This document shows, piece by piece, positions 45,776-58,030 of a DNA stretch of 64,000 nucleotides. The stretch's first letter is position 1, and the number at the start of each line of letters is the position of its first letter. Source of the DNA: Clavulina sp. PMI_390. Lineage: Eukaryota > Basidiomycota > Agaricomycetes > Cantharellales > Hydnaceae. The notes beneath the pieces were generated by a model. It had not been told where the DNA came from. It worked only from the letters and a program-made list of their open reading frames with translations, and ran no database searches. The position numbers and the translations under genes are program-made. Where the stretch lies: positions 62,001 through 126,000 of the forward strand of contig WIDE01000068.1 in the NCBI GenBank assembly GCA_015039315.1, in the 5' to 3' direction.

Positions 45776-47189
45776 TCATTTATCCTCCAGCTTCTTCCTT
45801 CTCTCATCATCCTCCTTCCTCACTTTCACACCCCACGCCCTCCCAGCCCGACTCTCACTTCTTCTCCCTTTCAACAGCGTCTCCCCGACCCAATCGCCTA
45901 CTCTCACGAGCTTCTTAAGATCCACGCCCGTCGTGTATCCGCTTCCATGGAGAGCATGGACGATGTCTTCTGTAGCGACGTTTCCTGTTGCTCCTGGGGA
46001 GTATGGACACCCACCCAGTCCTGCTATGGAGCTGTCGACTGTGCGGATGCCGGCCTGTGGGCACGATAGAGAGGGAATTCATGATGGCATTATGAGTGTG
46101 AGAGGAGACATCGTCCAAGTAGAAAGAGGTGGACGGACCTCTAGTGCGGTGAGGACGTTTGCAACGCCAAGACCGTATGTATCGTGATTCTAGATATAAG
46201 CGATGAAAAGAGAGCCATTTAGTAAGAAAATAGATGCGAAATACTCACATGAGCCTATGACAAGGTCAAGGAGAGCGTCCAGTCAGTCGATGAAAGTCAG
46301 AAGATCGAAATGCCCACTAGACTTACCGCCAGCATTTCAGGCTTTACAACTCCGATAACACTCTCCAGCATGTTTCGCATCGTCAAGGGCGTCCCCTCAC
46401 CCGTGGTATCCCCCAAGCTGACCTCATAACACCCCATATCCACCATAGCCTTCGCCACATCGCGTACCTCGCGCGGCGCAATCGGCCCTTCATACGGACA
46501 CGCAATGACCGTACTCACGTACCCTCTCACACGCAAACCATGTTCAAGGGCTTTAGCGACGACGGGCTCGATGCGCGTGATGCTCTCGGCTATGGTGCAG
46601 TTGATGTTTGCTTTGGAAAAAGCGTTGGAGGCTGCGAGGAAGATGGCGATTTCGTCTGTTGGAGGAGGGAATTGGTTGTTGTTGGGAGTAGATGATGCGG
46701 ATGAAGAGGCTAGGAGGGAGAGCAGGGCTTCGAGGCCTTTCATGTTGGGGACGAGGACAGGGTAGCGTACACCAGGGAGACGATGCATGCGAGTGAGGAC
46801 GTCTGCGGTGCCTGCCATCTATATGCGAGCAGGTTTATTACAGTGGGTGTCATACTGTATATTCAGCGGAGTGTGATGATGAACCTCACAAATCGACAAC
46901 TCACCTGGGGCACCCACTTTGGCGAGACAAAGCTCCCTGCCTCGATGATCTTGAGGCCCGTCTCACCCAGTTTGTTAATTAAGGTAGCCCTATCATCGAC
47001 TGAGATGGGAGTCTTCTCGTTCTGTAGGCCATCTCGAGGGCCCACTTCGACGATGCGCACAAAGTTCTTGTTGTCAGCAAGTGGTGGAGTGACGCTTGAG
47101 GCGCGCCGAAGTTGGGCAGAAGGAGCCAAGAATGCAGGGCGTCGATATGCGGATCGAATCAAGCTTGCTCGACTACTCAGGCTGTTCAT
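45776..47189 (-). CDS. HMGCL: Hydroxymethylglutaryl-CoA lyase, mitochondrial
   Basis: Cleaves HMG-CoA to acetoacetate and acetyl-CoA, the last step of leucine degradation. Five exons: 47189-46905, 46818-46327, 46254-46249 (6 nt), 46189-46139, 46054-45776; 370 residues. The Ser/Arg-rich N terminus ([17 protein letters not shown]) suits a mitochondrial presequence. Family motifs: [15 protein letters not shown] (catalytic Arg-Asp), [37 protein letters not shown], then [16 protein letters not shown] with the two metal-binding His, and [20 protein letters not shown] with the loop Cys. The first of the two metal His is encoded by the 6-nt exon. The C-terminal ~40 residues are a charged extension. 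A poly-Ser/Pro insertion ([11 protein letters not shown]) after [12 protein letters not shown] is unusual for the family. Confidence 0.95.
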
Positions 47190-47485
47190 CTTTGTCTAGT
47201 ATGCTTTCCACTTTTGACTGAGGTGTTGAGAGCTTCCCCGCGAACGGTTTCAGCTTGAACCGGCTCCGAAAAGCTTTTTTGATATTGGGTCAGGTGTGTC
47301 GCTATTGGCTTGAAGCGTGGGAACTCTTGCGCTGACATCAGCGACGGCGCTAAGATTCTCTTGACCGTTCGAGTCGTCGCCCACACGAACACCGTCACCG
47401 TGTCGAACGACGCGCTTTTTTGGTTCAGTGGCACCATAATAATCTCCTCTTCATAACTCACAAGAAAACGACGCGATAGAGCGCG
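47190..47485. promoter_or_regulatory. Bidirectional promoter, HMG-CoA lyase / Mrc1
   Basis: 296 bp between two divergent start codons. It contains GCGTCG/CGACG-type motifs close to the Mrc1 start (for example ACGACGCG at 47468 and 47498) that resemble MluI cell-cycle boxes only loosely. Confidence 0.45.
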
Positions 47486-50400
47486 ATGGACGACACCACG
47501 ACGCGTCCCAAACCAGCACGCACGTATGGCTCTCGACGAACCGACTCCTCTGCCGCTGCCTCGTCGTCGAACGATGCGACTGACAATGGCGGAATCTCTT
47601 TATTAGAGCGCATGGCTGCTGCCAGAAAACGCTCTCCGTCTCCCGCACTGTCAGAGGCGACGCCATCCCCCAAACCTCTGAAGAAGACCAAGCCCACCAG
47701 ATCGACTATCGAGTCTGACGCCGAGGATGATAATGCGGACTCCGATGATGGTGCGCATGACTTCTTTGGGTGGAAGAAGAAGATGCAGGCCATAGACGAC
47801 GGTGACGAGGACGATAACCTACATAACTTCATTCCTCCTCGCAAAAGCAAGACACCCGCCTCGGAACGTGGCTCACCAGCCTCTACCAAACGCAATGGTG
47901 GCCGCTCTACGAAAGAGCAGTCCAAAGAGCGAGAAGTCTCGCCCATCTCTCCCATTCCCATTCGCAAAGTCCAGGCAACAACCTCCGCTGCTGCTACCAC
48001 GAGAAGGACCCATACCCCATCACCCGTCCGTTCAGTTACAAGAAACCCCCCATCATTACCTGCATCCCCTAAATCCCCGCCCCCTGCACGATCACGCACT
48101 ACCTCACCAGCACCCGTCCTCTCACGAAACCACATTTCTGCCACATCTATCGAGTCACCCGACGAGGGGGATGCTCAAGCGCGAGAGAAGGCTATCCCAC
48201 TGGCCCCAATATTCGACAGCGATCCTGAAGATGGATTCGCGCCTCATTCTGACGCTACCAGTGCGAAGGCAAAGGCAAAGAAGGGCAAAGTCAAAGTGGG
48301 TGCTGGTTTTTCTTGTTACGCCTCGATTCGTTCTGACTCAAGATCCTCGGTGGATGTGTGGCCTGAATAGAAACTGTCCAAGAAAGAACAGCAGGAGATG
48401 CACAAGGAGAGCGCGAGGTTACGAGCAGGTTCGTTTAACTCAACCACAGTATAGCGACTCTCTTTGCGGTGCCTGACGATCTCAATATCCCAACGGCTCC
48501 TCGATTCGTTCATTCAGCTCAAAATGTCTCCATTAAATCCACCGCTACCTCAACTTGGCAGAAAGTTGCCCGTCCAATGCATGGAACTATCTCAGCACTC
48601 AACCCACTCGCATTCCTCTCAAACTCATCCTCCTCTTCTCCATTCTCTGCTTCTGGAGCCAGCAATGGCACCAAATCTAACCCCTCAAGCTCACTTCCCA
48701 AGTCCACACACCCTGCTATTCCACCATCCGACGACATCGAGAACGACCCTTCATCTTCGCCTGGAAGCAAGACTCTCCTTGGAGTGCCAAGCTCTGGGTC
48801 CGCCACTACCGTCGCAGCTGATACCGATATGGACATGGACGCACGCTTTGAGCTCGATGATGCGATCACTAGCCCTGCCGTCCCAGTCACGTACTCATCT
48901 TCCGCTCTATCCTTGAAAGGGAAAGGCAGCAATCCCATTCAACCTCTGGAGCTTGTCAGTGGCTCGAAGCGCGGATCCGCTCCGAGCTCTTCTGCTCCTG
49001 CCTTTGCGAAACCCAAGCCCGTCGCATTGGAGGACTCTGATGACGATGCGGATGCTGCTGGAGGATTGATGGGCCCTCAGGCGCTTGCAAATGAGGTGAA
49101 GCAGAAATCTGACGCGCTCAAGTTGAAGGAGCAGAAACAGCGGTTCCTGCGCGAGCAACAGGCTCTAGCTCAGGCTCGAGGGCCAGCAAACGACGATGAC
49201 GACGATGATGACGATTTGGAGATTGAAGGCCCTGTTACAGCGGGAACAGCTGCGACCAATGCGCCGAAAGTCTCTTTCCTCGATCGGGTGACGCAGTCTA
49301 CGTCCTCTGGCGGTAGGAGACCTTCGCTCACGTCGAGGCATTCAACTGCCTCCTCCGCCGGATCTGCACCACCGTTGGGGCCTCGCCGCCAGTCTGTCCC
49401 ATCCGGGTTCCCTTCCTTCCCACTCGCCTCATCCTCCCTCGCAGCCTCCACGCCCTCCCGCCCCTCCAAATCCACGAGAAAATCCCTCATCAACTCTACT
49501 CCCAAGTCCAAAACGAAAGACACGGCCGCTTCCTTGCTCGCTGCGCACAGCGCCCAAGCGTCGCAGCTCAAAAAGGACAAAGTAGAGGATTATGAGCGCC
49601 GTGGGGGCGTGATTAAGAATAAGAGTGCCAAGTTGGAGGGAAAGATGTTGGATGAGCTGATGAAGGAGGCGGAGGAAGGGAGGATGGCGATGGAGGGCCG
49701 GATGGATGAGGTGGATGGGTTCGTCGGTGGTGGTGATGAGGATGATGATGCGGATGACGAGGATTATGCACCTGGCGCGGATACTACCACTGGTGCTGGC
49801 GGCGACGATGAGGCTATGGCTTCTGCGTCGAGCTCGGAGGAGTCAGAGTCAGGCGCTGCAGCAGACGCAGATGAGGATGAGGACGAAGACGATGCAGAGA
49901 TGGACGCCAATACCGTTGGGTTCTCTCAATCTACTTCCGCCACGACCACCCTACGAGACTCAACGAGCCTCGAGACAGTCGCCAGTGCCTCTCAGCCCCA
50001 ACCTGCCCGCCGCTCAGACGCCGACGATTCTGACGAGGAAATGATCGCTTCGCAGCTCGTCCCTCCACCACGTGCAAACGGGAGGAAGACTGCTCGCAAG
50101 GTCATCATGGATGATTCCGACGACGATGGGGCACAAGGGACCCAAGAGCACGATTCGGACGCGGAAAATCGGCCTCCTCCTGCGTTTGACATGGAGGGAG
50201 ACTCTGATGCGGAGAATGTCCCTCCTGCGACGCAAAACACCTCGTTTGCCACCACCACTACGACCACTTCATTCTTTTCCCCTTCGCCCTCTGCACGAGG
50301 GTTCGATGGTGTGTTGCGCAGTCCCACACCAGTCATTGCAGGTACTAGCCCTCGCAGAACTCCCGTCGGCTCTCCAGCTAGTCAAGCTCAAGACAAACGC

Positions 50401-52990
50401 AGCCCCCTCCGGCGTCTCAAGTCATTCTCGAGCCTCACATTCAGCTCGCCACCGCCTCCCCCCGCCATGCATTCCCATCTTCGCTCACTATCATCATCAC
50501 CATTCAAGAAGTTTGGTGAAGATACCGGTAGTAGCAGCGGTTTTGGTGCGATGTTTAGGGCTGGAACTGCTGGAGAGAAGGGCGTGTTTGGATCCCCGGC
50601 GGTTACGGAGACGGATGGGGAGAAGCCTGATGCGCGAGGAGAGGACGATTTTGGTCTAGGTGGGATGTCCCAGCTGTTTGGCGGGGACTCTCAGACACAG
50701 AGTACGGGTGAGGTGGCCAAGACGAGCCAGCGGAGTCAAGTACGTAAACCATAATTCTTCGTGCGTTGGGGTCCACTCCTTTGTGCTCACCTTTTCTATT
50801 CATTTACACCCTTTTCCAGGCCCTTAGACGGAGCAATTCGTTCGACTTGTCTACACAGCCGACTCTCCTTCCGGCCATCCAGATCTCCGATGCGAGACGG
50901 AAGATGAACGATGATATCCTAATTGGTCAACAGTTGGATGGCATCGGATCACCGTCACCTCAAGCGCAGCGGAAGAGCCAAGGCTCCACGTTCAAACCCA
51001 AGCCCCCACCTACGTAAGTACATGATTTTGTCAAGGATTTATCACACTACTCCGTCCTCCAACGGCCCACATCTGATTCTTGCTCATTTCTAGGTTCAAC
51101 TTTGAATCCCAAACATGGGCTCTACCTGGAGCCTCATCCTTCCCATCCACGAACCCAACCTCGAAATCCTCCTTCACCTCCATCCCCATGCTTGACATCG
51201 CCATCAAATCACCCGGCTTTCCTTCACCTACTTCTAGAGCCCGTGCAGCCTCCTCATTCCCTTCCAACCCTCTTGATGATGACGACGAGGAGGCTGAAGC
51301 CGGGCCCTCAAGACGCGTTCGACGCGGTCGTGCATCATTGAAATCGTCATCGCCTCTGCAATCTCCCCCTCGTAAGAATGGACGGAAGCGCTCCACGACG
51401 CCGACGTCTGGTGCAAGGAAAGGGCGTTCAGTCCTGGACTCTGGTTCGGAATCTGGATCCCCTCCGCCGCCCCAGCAGCAGCAAAAGGCAGTCACCAAGC
51501 CTCAAAACGCATTCTCGATGCTCATGTCGTCGAAGCCAGGCGACTCGAACAAGTCGAAGGGCAAGAAGCCCCAGGTGAATCGCGAGGATGTTGAAGCCTT
51601 TATGGAGCAACAGGCGGAAGAGTCTGATGAAGAGATTGCGTTTGGCTTTGGCGTTGCTCGACGGGGCGGAGATGATGAGGATGAAGAGGTGGCAGCTGAG
51701 GAGGAGGCCGGTGAAGATGGGCACGTCAAGGGCCTCGTTGATGACCAAGCGATGACTGACGAGCAGCTGGCGAAGGAAAAGGTGCTCGAGAAAGTCGCGT
51801 ACGTATCCTTGATGTATTCGCATCATGGAAATACTAACTGACAAGACTTCTCTAATCTCCCTTGCTATTTAGCGAGCAACACGCGGAGGATGAAGCCCGC
51901 AGGCTCAAGGAAGCACAAGACATCGCTGACGGCCAATACCGCAATGGTCGTAGGAAGAGACAACGTGGTTTGGGCGACTTCGATGACTCTAGTGATGAAG
52001 AGGACGAGACGCGACGACCAAAGGTCGAGAAGAAGCGTAAGATCAAGGATGACAAGATGGAGGGATTGGGTAAGTGGTATCACTCACACTTGAGTTGGAT
52101 TGGGGATTGACTGGCTTGACCTTCTCCAGCGAAACTGGCGAAGTACAACGCCTTTGTCAACGTGTATAACAACGCCACGCGCGATGAAGACGATGAGTAT
52201 TACGAGAATGCTCGAAGCTCTTCGCCCATTCATGCGCTCGACGACATTTACGGACGCCGCCAGAATACAGTAGACAATGCCAATGACGATGACGCGATGG
52301 ATGAGGATGATGTCGACGATGGGGCATCAGAGGGCAGTGTTCAGAAGGAGGAGCGCGAGATTGTTACAGCTGCTCAGCTGAGAGAAGAGATCAGGGAGCG
52401 GGCGCAGAAGAACAAGGCTGAACATGTCAGTTCTCATAAAAGTTTCCTCCGCCGTTCTCGAACTGACTTGGTGGGAATCCACAATAGGATCTGGATGAGA
52501 CTCCATATGATCCCACCGACCTTAGCTGGGCCACGAAAGATTTCGAGCTGGAGGAAGATGATATGGATGATGGTGCAGGATTCCAAACTGTGCAGGTTGT
52601 TTCCTCCAAGCCGAAACCACAAGTCGAGCCAGTCAATGACGAGGTACGATTTTCTCTGGCTCTCACCCTCCTCCCATCGCCAATCGTACTCATTGTACCA
52701 ACGTTCATCCTTGGTAGTGGACCGCCATGGCCCTCGAAGCCGAATCTCAGCGTGAATTCCCTGTGACCGAATCACAGATCCGCTCATACGCCCGTAATGC
52801 GGTTGAATACAGTAACGCTGGCAGGAAAACTGCTGTCACTGGTGGCGCCGGCAAGCCGAAACCTAAACCAGTTGCCTCCCGGGGCACAGTAGTGAGAGAG
52901 ATGAAGAAAGCTACTAAGAATGCCGTAGCACGTTCTGGTAGTATGCTGGGGAGGGTGACGACAAGGAAGCAGAGCAGTTTTATGGACTAG
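47486..52990 (+). CDS. MRC1: DNA replication checkpoint mediator, Mrc1/claspin homologue
   Basis: Nuclear replisome protein that links Tof1/Csm3 and polymerase epsilon to checkpoint kinase activation and fork speed. About 1,400 residues from at least nine exons: 47486-48295, about 48371-48428, 48518-50738, then smaller ones to 52990. The second intron (48429-48517) is phase 1 on both sides. Evidence: very acidic, Ser-rich protein with many SQ/TQ sites (KTSQRSQ, FSQ, ASQ, GTQEHDSDAEN); the claspin/Mrc1 helix KKLSKKEQQEMHKESARLRA near residue 275; a basic-acidic helix SAKLEGKMLDELMKEAEEGR; and the conserved Mrc1-like core (FMEQQAEESDEEIAFGFG, VDDQAMTDEQLAKEKVLEKV, DEARRLKEAQDIADGQYRNG, RKRQRGLGDFDD). 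The C terminus has LDETPYDPTDLSWATKDFEL and a basic tail. The neighbour HMG-CoA lyase shares its promoter but not its function. Confidence 0.9.
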
Positions 52991-53278
52991 ATTTTTGGGT
53001 ATCATTGTCAAACGTGATCTCTCATCTTCGATCTCATTTTTCTTATGATTGTATTTTGTAATGTTCATTTATTGTGGCATTGTACCGTGCTTCGTACCCC
53101 CTCATACCTAATTAGCGCTTGGAAACCCAAAAAATACCGCCATTACTACCCAATGGAGACCATAATGTGCAAAGCCGTGGTCGATTGTATCCTAATGAGA
53201 TCAGGTCAGAGGAAGGGTAAAGGTGAGAGGGAACGGAATGTGAGGTCTGCAGAGAGTAGTATAGATTTGATGTTCGAG
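52991..53278. other. Convergent 3' intergenic region
   Basis: Spacer between the stops of Mrc1 (+) and the F-box gene (-). Nothing recognised. Confidence 0.45.
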
Positions 53279-55014
53279 TCACGATTTTGGAGTGTCCTCG
53301 AATATGGGAGGGCGCGTCGGTCCCCTTTCATCCAGGAGACCCGGGTATTTTTTTCGGAGCTCCTCTAACTTGGCCCGCGACCATGCTGCTTTAGTGGACC
53401 GAGTATTCACTTCGCGAGGAATGACCACAACGAATGGACGACTCCGACCTCGGCTAGCAGCAAGGAGTTTATCCAGGGGCATATTTGAGTCATTTTTGAA
53501 TAAATAGAGCATTTTTAGTGCAGGGAATGGATCAGTATGCTCGTGGATTGGAGCAACTGTCTGACTGGGGGGCCTGATCTTGTGATTTGCTCTAGCGGAA
53601 GGGGGACGTGATGTCAGGATTTCGAATAAGGAGTTGATCTCGTTCTGGGAAGGCCTAACATAGCCTGAGGGCCCCGTCCAATGGATCTCCTCAGTCATAG
53701 TGTGATGGGAGTTTAGGAAAGATGAGAAATTGAGGCTGCATGTTTGGAGCACTCGTAAACGAGGGAAGTTGTGGTCATTGAATCCAGCCGCTGGGTCAGT
53801 CCCCATTGACACGGTCTCCAAGGCCGGGAGAGTCAAGTACTTAGAGCTGACAAGCAATTCAGTCCGAAGCGCACTGATTGCAAGACTGTGAAGTTGCGGC
53901 AGTTCTATAGGATGGATGGGTTGGGGTGGTATTGGGTGGGATAATGATCCATTAAACGTCCAGCCGAGTTTCTTAAGTGTCTGCCTGCATCGGGTAATAA
54001 GGTGCCAACTATCCAGGAGGGAAATCCAACCCGCCAGATGAATTTCGGAGATTTGATCGATATGGGGGCAGACGAACGAGAGCATGGAAGCGTTATTGCT
54101 AGCCCCGAATGACAGAGACAAAACCTGCAATCCAGTTGCGCTACTCAAATCCAAATGCATGGAACCTTTCGCCGAATCCCATTCGAGATGGAGATACCGT
54201 AGATGAGGGAGCGAGGGGGTGGATATAAGCAAGTCAGGTATATGTACACCTGTCGGCTCGTGCGTTCGAATATGCAAGATCTCAGCTTGCAAGGACTCAG
54301 CAGCAATTAAATCCCCTAGTTCGACCATGTCATTTCGTAAACTGGGGCTTGGAACGACTTTTGCGGACAGGTCCACGTATATGCGATGCTTCAATGCCCG
54401 CGAGCGCTCGAACTGCAATCGTATCATCGCCAAGTATCCCGAGTGAACGAGAGGTGGTATGATGCCACCGGCGCAGCGGGCCTTCGGGTATATGAACGTG
54501 ACATGGCGCCACGCTGCAGGCGTGGAGAGAAGCACGCTTCTCCAGTGGCAGCATGTAAGACCGATCGCAAACAGAGTGTGAACAACACGTGCCACTTCAC
54601 TCTCCATCGAGTCATCATGAGTGATTGCATGTGGGAATGGGACGGAGCAAGCTTCGGCGAAGATATGGCCTAAGAGCTCCACTGGAAGCTTGACGAATGG
54701 TTTTTGTGAATTCACTAGTCGCAACTGACGACAATTGATCTGGCCAAGTTCTCTATCAATGGCGGAGACGAGCTCTTGAGCAGCGATCTTCAGCAATGTC
54801 AGAGTGTCCCAGATACCCGTGCTATCGTTCATCAAAGGATCTGCACTGTTTGATCGTTATGTGGGTCAGCTTGCAATGGATTGAACTTTCGAATCGGCAG
54901 TGAAGCTTACCTAGGGTGCACCTTGAGTCCAGACATAGTTTCGTCATCATCCATTTGGGAGTAACGATTCAGTACAGCATCTAATAGCCCTTTCAAAGAG
55001 GTTTTTGCGCCCAT
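53279..55014 (-). CDS. F-box protein with leucine-rich C-terminal region
   Basis: Probable substrate receptor of an SCF ubiquitin ligase. Two exons, 55014-54911 and 54845-53279, join through a 65-nt phase-2 intron; 556 residues. The short first exon gives MGAKTSLKGLLDAVLNRYSQ; without it the second exon has no good start. A coiled helix (KIAAQELVSAIDRELGQI) precedes the F-box at about residues 85-130: FVKLPVELLGHIFAEAC, then GLTCCHWRSVLLSTPAAWRH. The rest has degenerate Leu-rich repeats (LPHLRYLHLEWDS, ATGLQVLSLSF, LPQLHSLAISAL, FPRLRVLQTCSL). Such F-box proteins form large families in Agaricomycetes. The substrate cannot be guessed. A small Ser/Arg C-terminal part ends PPIFEDTPKS. Confidence 0.88.
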
Positions 55015-55593
55015 GTTCAACACTTGAGTGCTAGATGGTGGCCTTAGTTTGTCTCAGGAAATTTCTCGTGGACAGGAACTTGTGCACTGCCTCACGAATG
55101 GCGTGACAAGAATAGCTTCTATCCAGGGCTGGGCTTGGGAAGGGCGTTGGTTTGGGACATGTGGACCACTTTTATAGACAGTTTAGGGATAAAATACAAG
55201 ACAAAGCCTATATTTCGCGGTCGTTTGTAGCAATCATGCTCAGGAACAGAACAAAGCTTGTTGGGTGTTATTTGAGGCATCCAGCAGAATTGAATGGGTT
55301 CGGGACGCCGGGACGAACCTCATCATGCTCTTGGCGTGGCTAGTATTTGGGGCGTCCAGTTTCTTCGAAGAGCAGCCAAGGAAATTCTGAGATCAAGGTA
55401 TCGTAGAGATCAATGATACAGCCATCAGAAGTCCCCAGGCCGCTAGCAACTCCCAATGCATTTCCTGTGGTCTTAGCCTGTATGACCGCCACAGCCTTCG
55501 CCCTCTGCGACGCGTATGCGTCGCGCTCTTTTGCCCAAGTGCTTATCTACAAAGTGCGTCGTGGTTTTCACACCCAGGATATTTATATGAGAC
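55015..55593. other. Intergenic, nothing recognised
   Basis: Upstream region of the F-box gene and left flank of the duplicated segment. No gene seen. Confidence 0.4.
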
Positions 55594-56077
55594 AGCAGGG
55601 GCGACGAGACAAGTGGACCGAACCAGCGGTTCCTGAACAGCTGGTCAACCTGTGCAAGTGTCCCAAAACGTATCAAATCGAGGCCTCTAGCACCCGCCCA
55701 TGCTAGTTTTCCAGCTTCTGTCGTAACCCCAATGACACCGGCGCCGAACCTTACGGCCAGTAATCCCGTACATCGTAGCAAGTAGAGAAGACCTTGTGAA
55801 GCGCGATTTATTTGATTTATTGAAGTCTTAATCAGCCGATGCGAATGTACCATGGTAGCAACTACAACAAAATTCTTTGATCCTTGATATTTGTGTATGC
55901 TATTTCCGACGCCTCCGCCGAAAACCAGGCTGGTTTATCAGAGACATGAAAACTCACTGAACGAAAAATACGCGCAGAGTCAGGCAAGAAAACCGATACA
56001 ACCGCGGAATCACTGATAAAATCGCTTACATTGCGTTTGATACCACGACCCAGTTCCTACAGGATTGAGAGAGTGGA

Positions 56078-56452
56078 TCACTTCCTATAATACTGGCCAG
56101 TGACTGGCGTCGTTGTTTCTCCTGCCACATAGGGGAGGCCTAAATATATCGTATATCGTGAAGGAAAAATTTTAGTGGGGTTTGATTAGACGATGATAAT
56201 CCGTGCGTGTGCCTTGAATGAAACGCACAGTTTGAGTACCAGGGGTTGATCACCACACACGCGAAAGGCTCTGCGCAGACAGTGGGACCAGTCCAACCTT
56301 CACCCCCACCTGATCGTTCGGGACATCTGATGAGTAACGAGTGGTGGACTATCTAATGGTTACGCGCTCTTACATTGGGACCACTCTGGCAACTGGGCGT
56401 GCACACCGGCCACAGCAACAACGAAAGCCCCAAGGAAAGCTGAAAATCTCAT
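56078..56452 (-). CDS. Small secreted protein with a fungal cellulose-binding domain (CBM1), copy 1
   Basis: Probably an extracellular cellulose-binding protein without catalytic domain. Three exons in phase 1: 56452-56374, 56309-56229, 56139-56078; 73 residues. A typical signal peptide (MRFSAFLGAFVVAVAGVHA) is followed directly by CBM1: QLPEWSQCGGEGWTGPTVCA, EPFACVVINPWYSNCLP. Four Cys of the two family disulfides and the aromatic face (W, W, Y) are present. The tail VAGETTTPVTGQYYRK is short and Thr-rich. The intron after the first Cys codon and the one in the last Cys codon both split TGC/TGT codons after the T. Too small and too split to appear as one open frame. CBM1-only proteins are common in plant-associated basidiomycetes; a protective or adhesive role is inference. 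Confidence 0.88.
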
Positions 56453-57832
56453 GTTTGCAAGGGTTTAGTGGGGAGGGTGACGTCTCGATGACGAGTGGTC
56501 GACCAGGGTCCAGTCTCATACTTATAGACTTTCAGGACACGTCAAGTTGTCGGATGTTTTAAGGGCGGATATGTCCAAGACAGGGCCGACGTCCGTTCGC
56601 AGGTACCGACTTTGCACCGAGCTAGAGCACAGGTTTGCGTGTCGCCAAGCAAAGATGGCACAGGTGATTGATTTGCGCGTCTCTACATTAGAATCTCAGG
56701 GCGGCGAAGGGATCGGCTGCCCCGGATGAATGTGGTGAGATACATGGACATGTACACAGGATGATTGCTTACTGATGGCGATTCAATATGAATCAATGTC
56801 TCGCGCCTAGATTGCCGTGATCTTCAGGCCCTGGTCCCAACAATTTCTTTCTCAAACGGGGAGGGCTCCGCGCCTTGCTGTACCATCTCCTGATTGAAAC
56901 ACCCAAGATGAAGAGTTTTGACAGTCCATCCTACATTCTCAGCACACCGTTGGTATTCCTGCTCTTCCAAATTAGCTCCATCTAACTCTTCTCACGCGTT
57001 CAACCGCACTGAATTCCCTATTCACGGCCACCCTCGGCGTTTGGGGCTTTAACCACGTCCACACCTTTGCCTGCTCCCCCGAGGATATCGGATGAATGCA
57101 AGAATCGAGAGGGTGGTTTGGGAAATTTTCTTGATGATGTTCTATTTGTGCAAAAATCAGTGGACCAACTCAGAAATGAAACGAAGAAGCGAGTGGGCCA
57201 ATTCACTCGGCAGGTCGCCAAGAACTGGTGATTGAATAGCCTTCAAAGACAATGAGGGTAGAAGGCTTAGCAGAAACCCCCTAAATCTGCACTGTTATGT
57301 TGTTTAGTCACAGCAGAGCTCTCCATCTTTTGTTTGTCGACGAACGATGCTGACTCGAGCGTTTGCCAAGCAGCCACCAGGCTGTCGTGTGATGTCGACT
57401 TTGCTCATGAGGGAGCTACAGAAGAATTCAGTCGCGAGGGTTCAAGTAAAACTGATTCCGAGCCTCCGGAATCGTGGGATCGGGTCCAAGCACGAGCAAG
57501 ATGACAACGGGAAGGTGGAGGTGCAGCCGCTTTTCGAGGGCATTCTACATCAGCACAGCTGCTGTGGAAAGCGCCAGGATAAGGCAAACACCATCGATAT
57601 TAAGGAGGTATATTTTGACCATAGGAGACGATAAAAAGCCTCCCGTTTCGCAGGTCGTTGGACCTTTATGCGCCAACACGAGTATTGATGACCACTGTTT
57701 GGTGTAGTCCCACGAACCACGAAAACGTGGGAACCTGATGCTCTTGGCGCGGTCGCCGCTGTTCGTCAGGTCTAGATCTTTCAAACCGTGGCATACCTAC
57801 AATTAAGCATCAAAACTATCCACCTATACAAC
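56453..57832. other. Upstream region of CBM1 copy 1 within the duplication
   Basis: No coding exon seen. It matches the corresponding part of unit 2 (59,342-60,775) at many places, so it includes the old promoters of both the CBM1 gene and the 945-residue gene. Confidence 0.45.
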
Positions 57833-58030
57833 GTGCCTCCTAGAAAGGAGAAAAACCTCGGGCAACCTCTCCATCCGTTTCTCCACCGTATCCCTCTAAG
57901 GAACAAATGCGTCGCCCTTGCGGAGACCCTTAACAGACCCTCCGTGCGACACGCTATACGGGCAGCACAGTTATTACGTCGCGCCTCATCCGGGGCGAAA
58001 CCTCTCTCCACTTCCCGAACATAGCATCCT
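57833..58030 (+). pseudogene. Truncated 5' fragment of the gene at 60,776
   Basis: Aligns with the first ~75 codons of the intact gene downstream. The start is GTG instead of ATG, the Pro-Pro-Lys start and RNKCVALAETLNRPSVRHAI are recognisable, a one-base loss near 57,956 (CTATACGGG versus CTATTACGGG) shifts the frame, and similarity stops near 58,030 where the duplication ends. No downstream exons exist, so this cannot make the protein. Confidence 0.85.

Larger units (their letters stand above)
55594..58030. repeat. Segmental tandem duplication, unit 1
   Basis: Direct repeat of 58,473-61,005. Similarity starts near GTGGACCGAACCAG (unit 2: GCGGACTGAACTGG), continues through the CBM1 gene and the intergenic part, and ends within the 5' coding part of the gene that is intact at 60,776. 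Offset 2,889 bp at the CBM1 start and 2,943 bp at the gene start, so small indels have accumulated. Substitutions are numerous, so the event is not recent. Confidence 0.9.

Noticed and set aside
48429..48454. 26-nt intron in the Mrc1 gene (donor GTTCGT to TATAG)
   Set aside because: Phase would fit, but 26 nt is too short to splice. The 89-nt intron 48429-48517 also fits in phase and is preferred.
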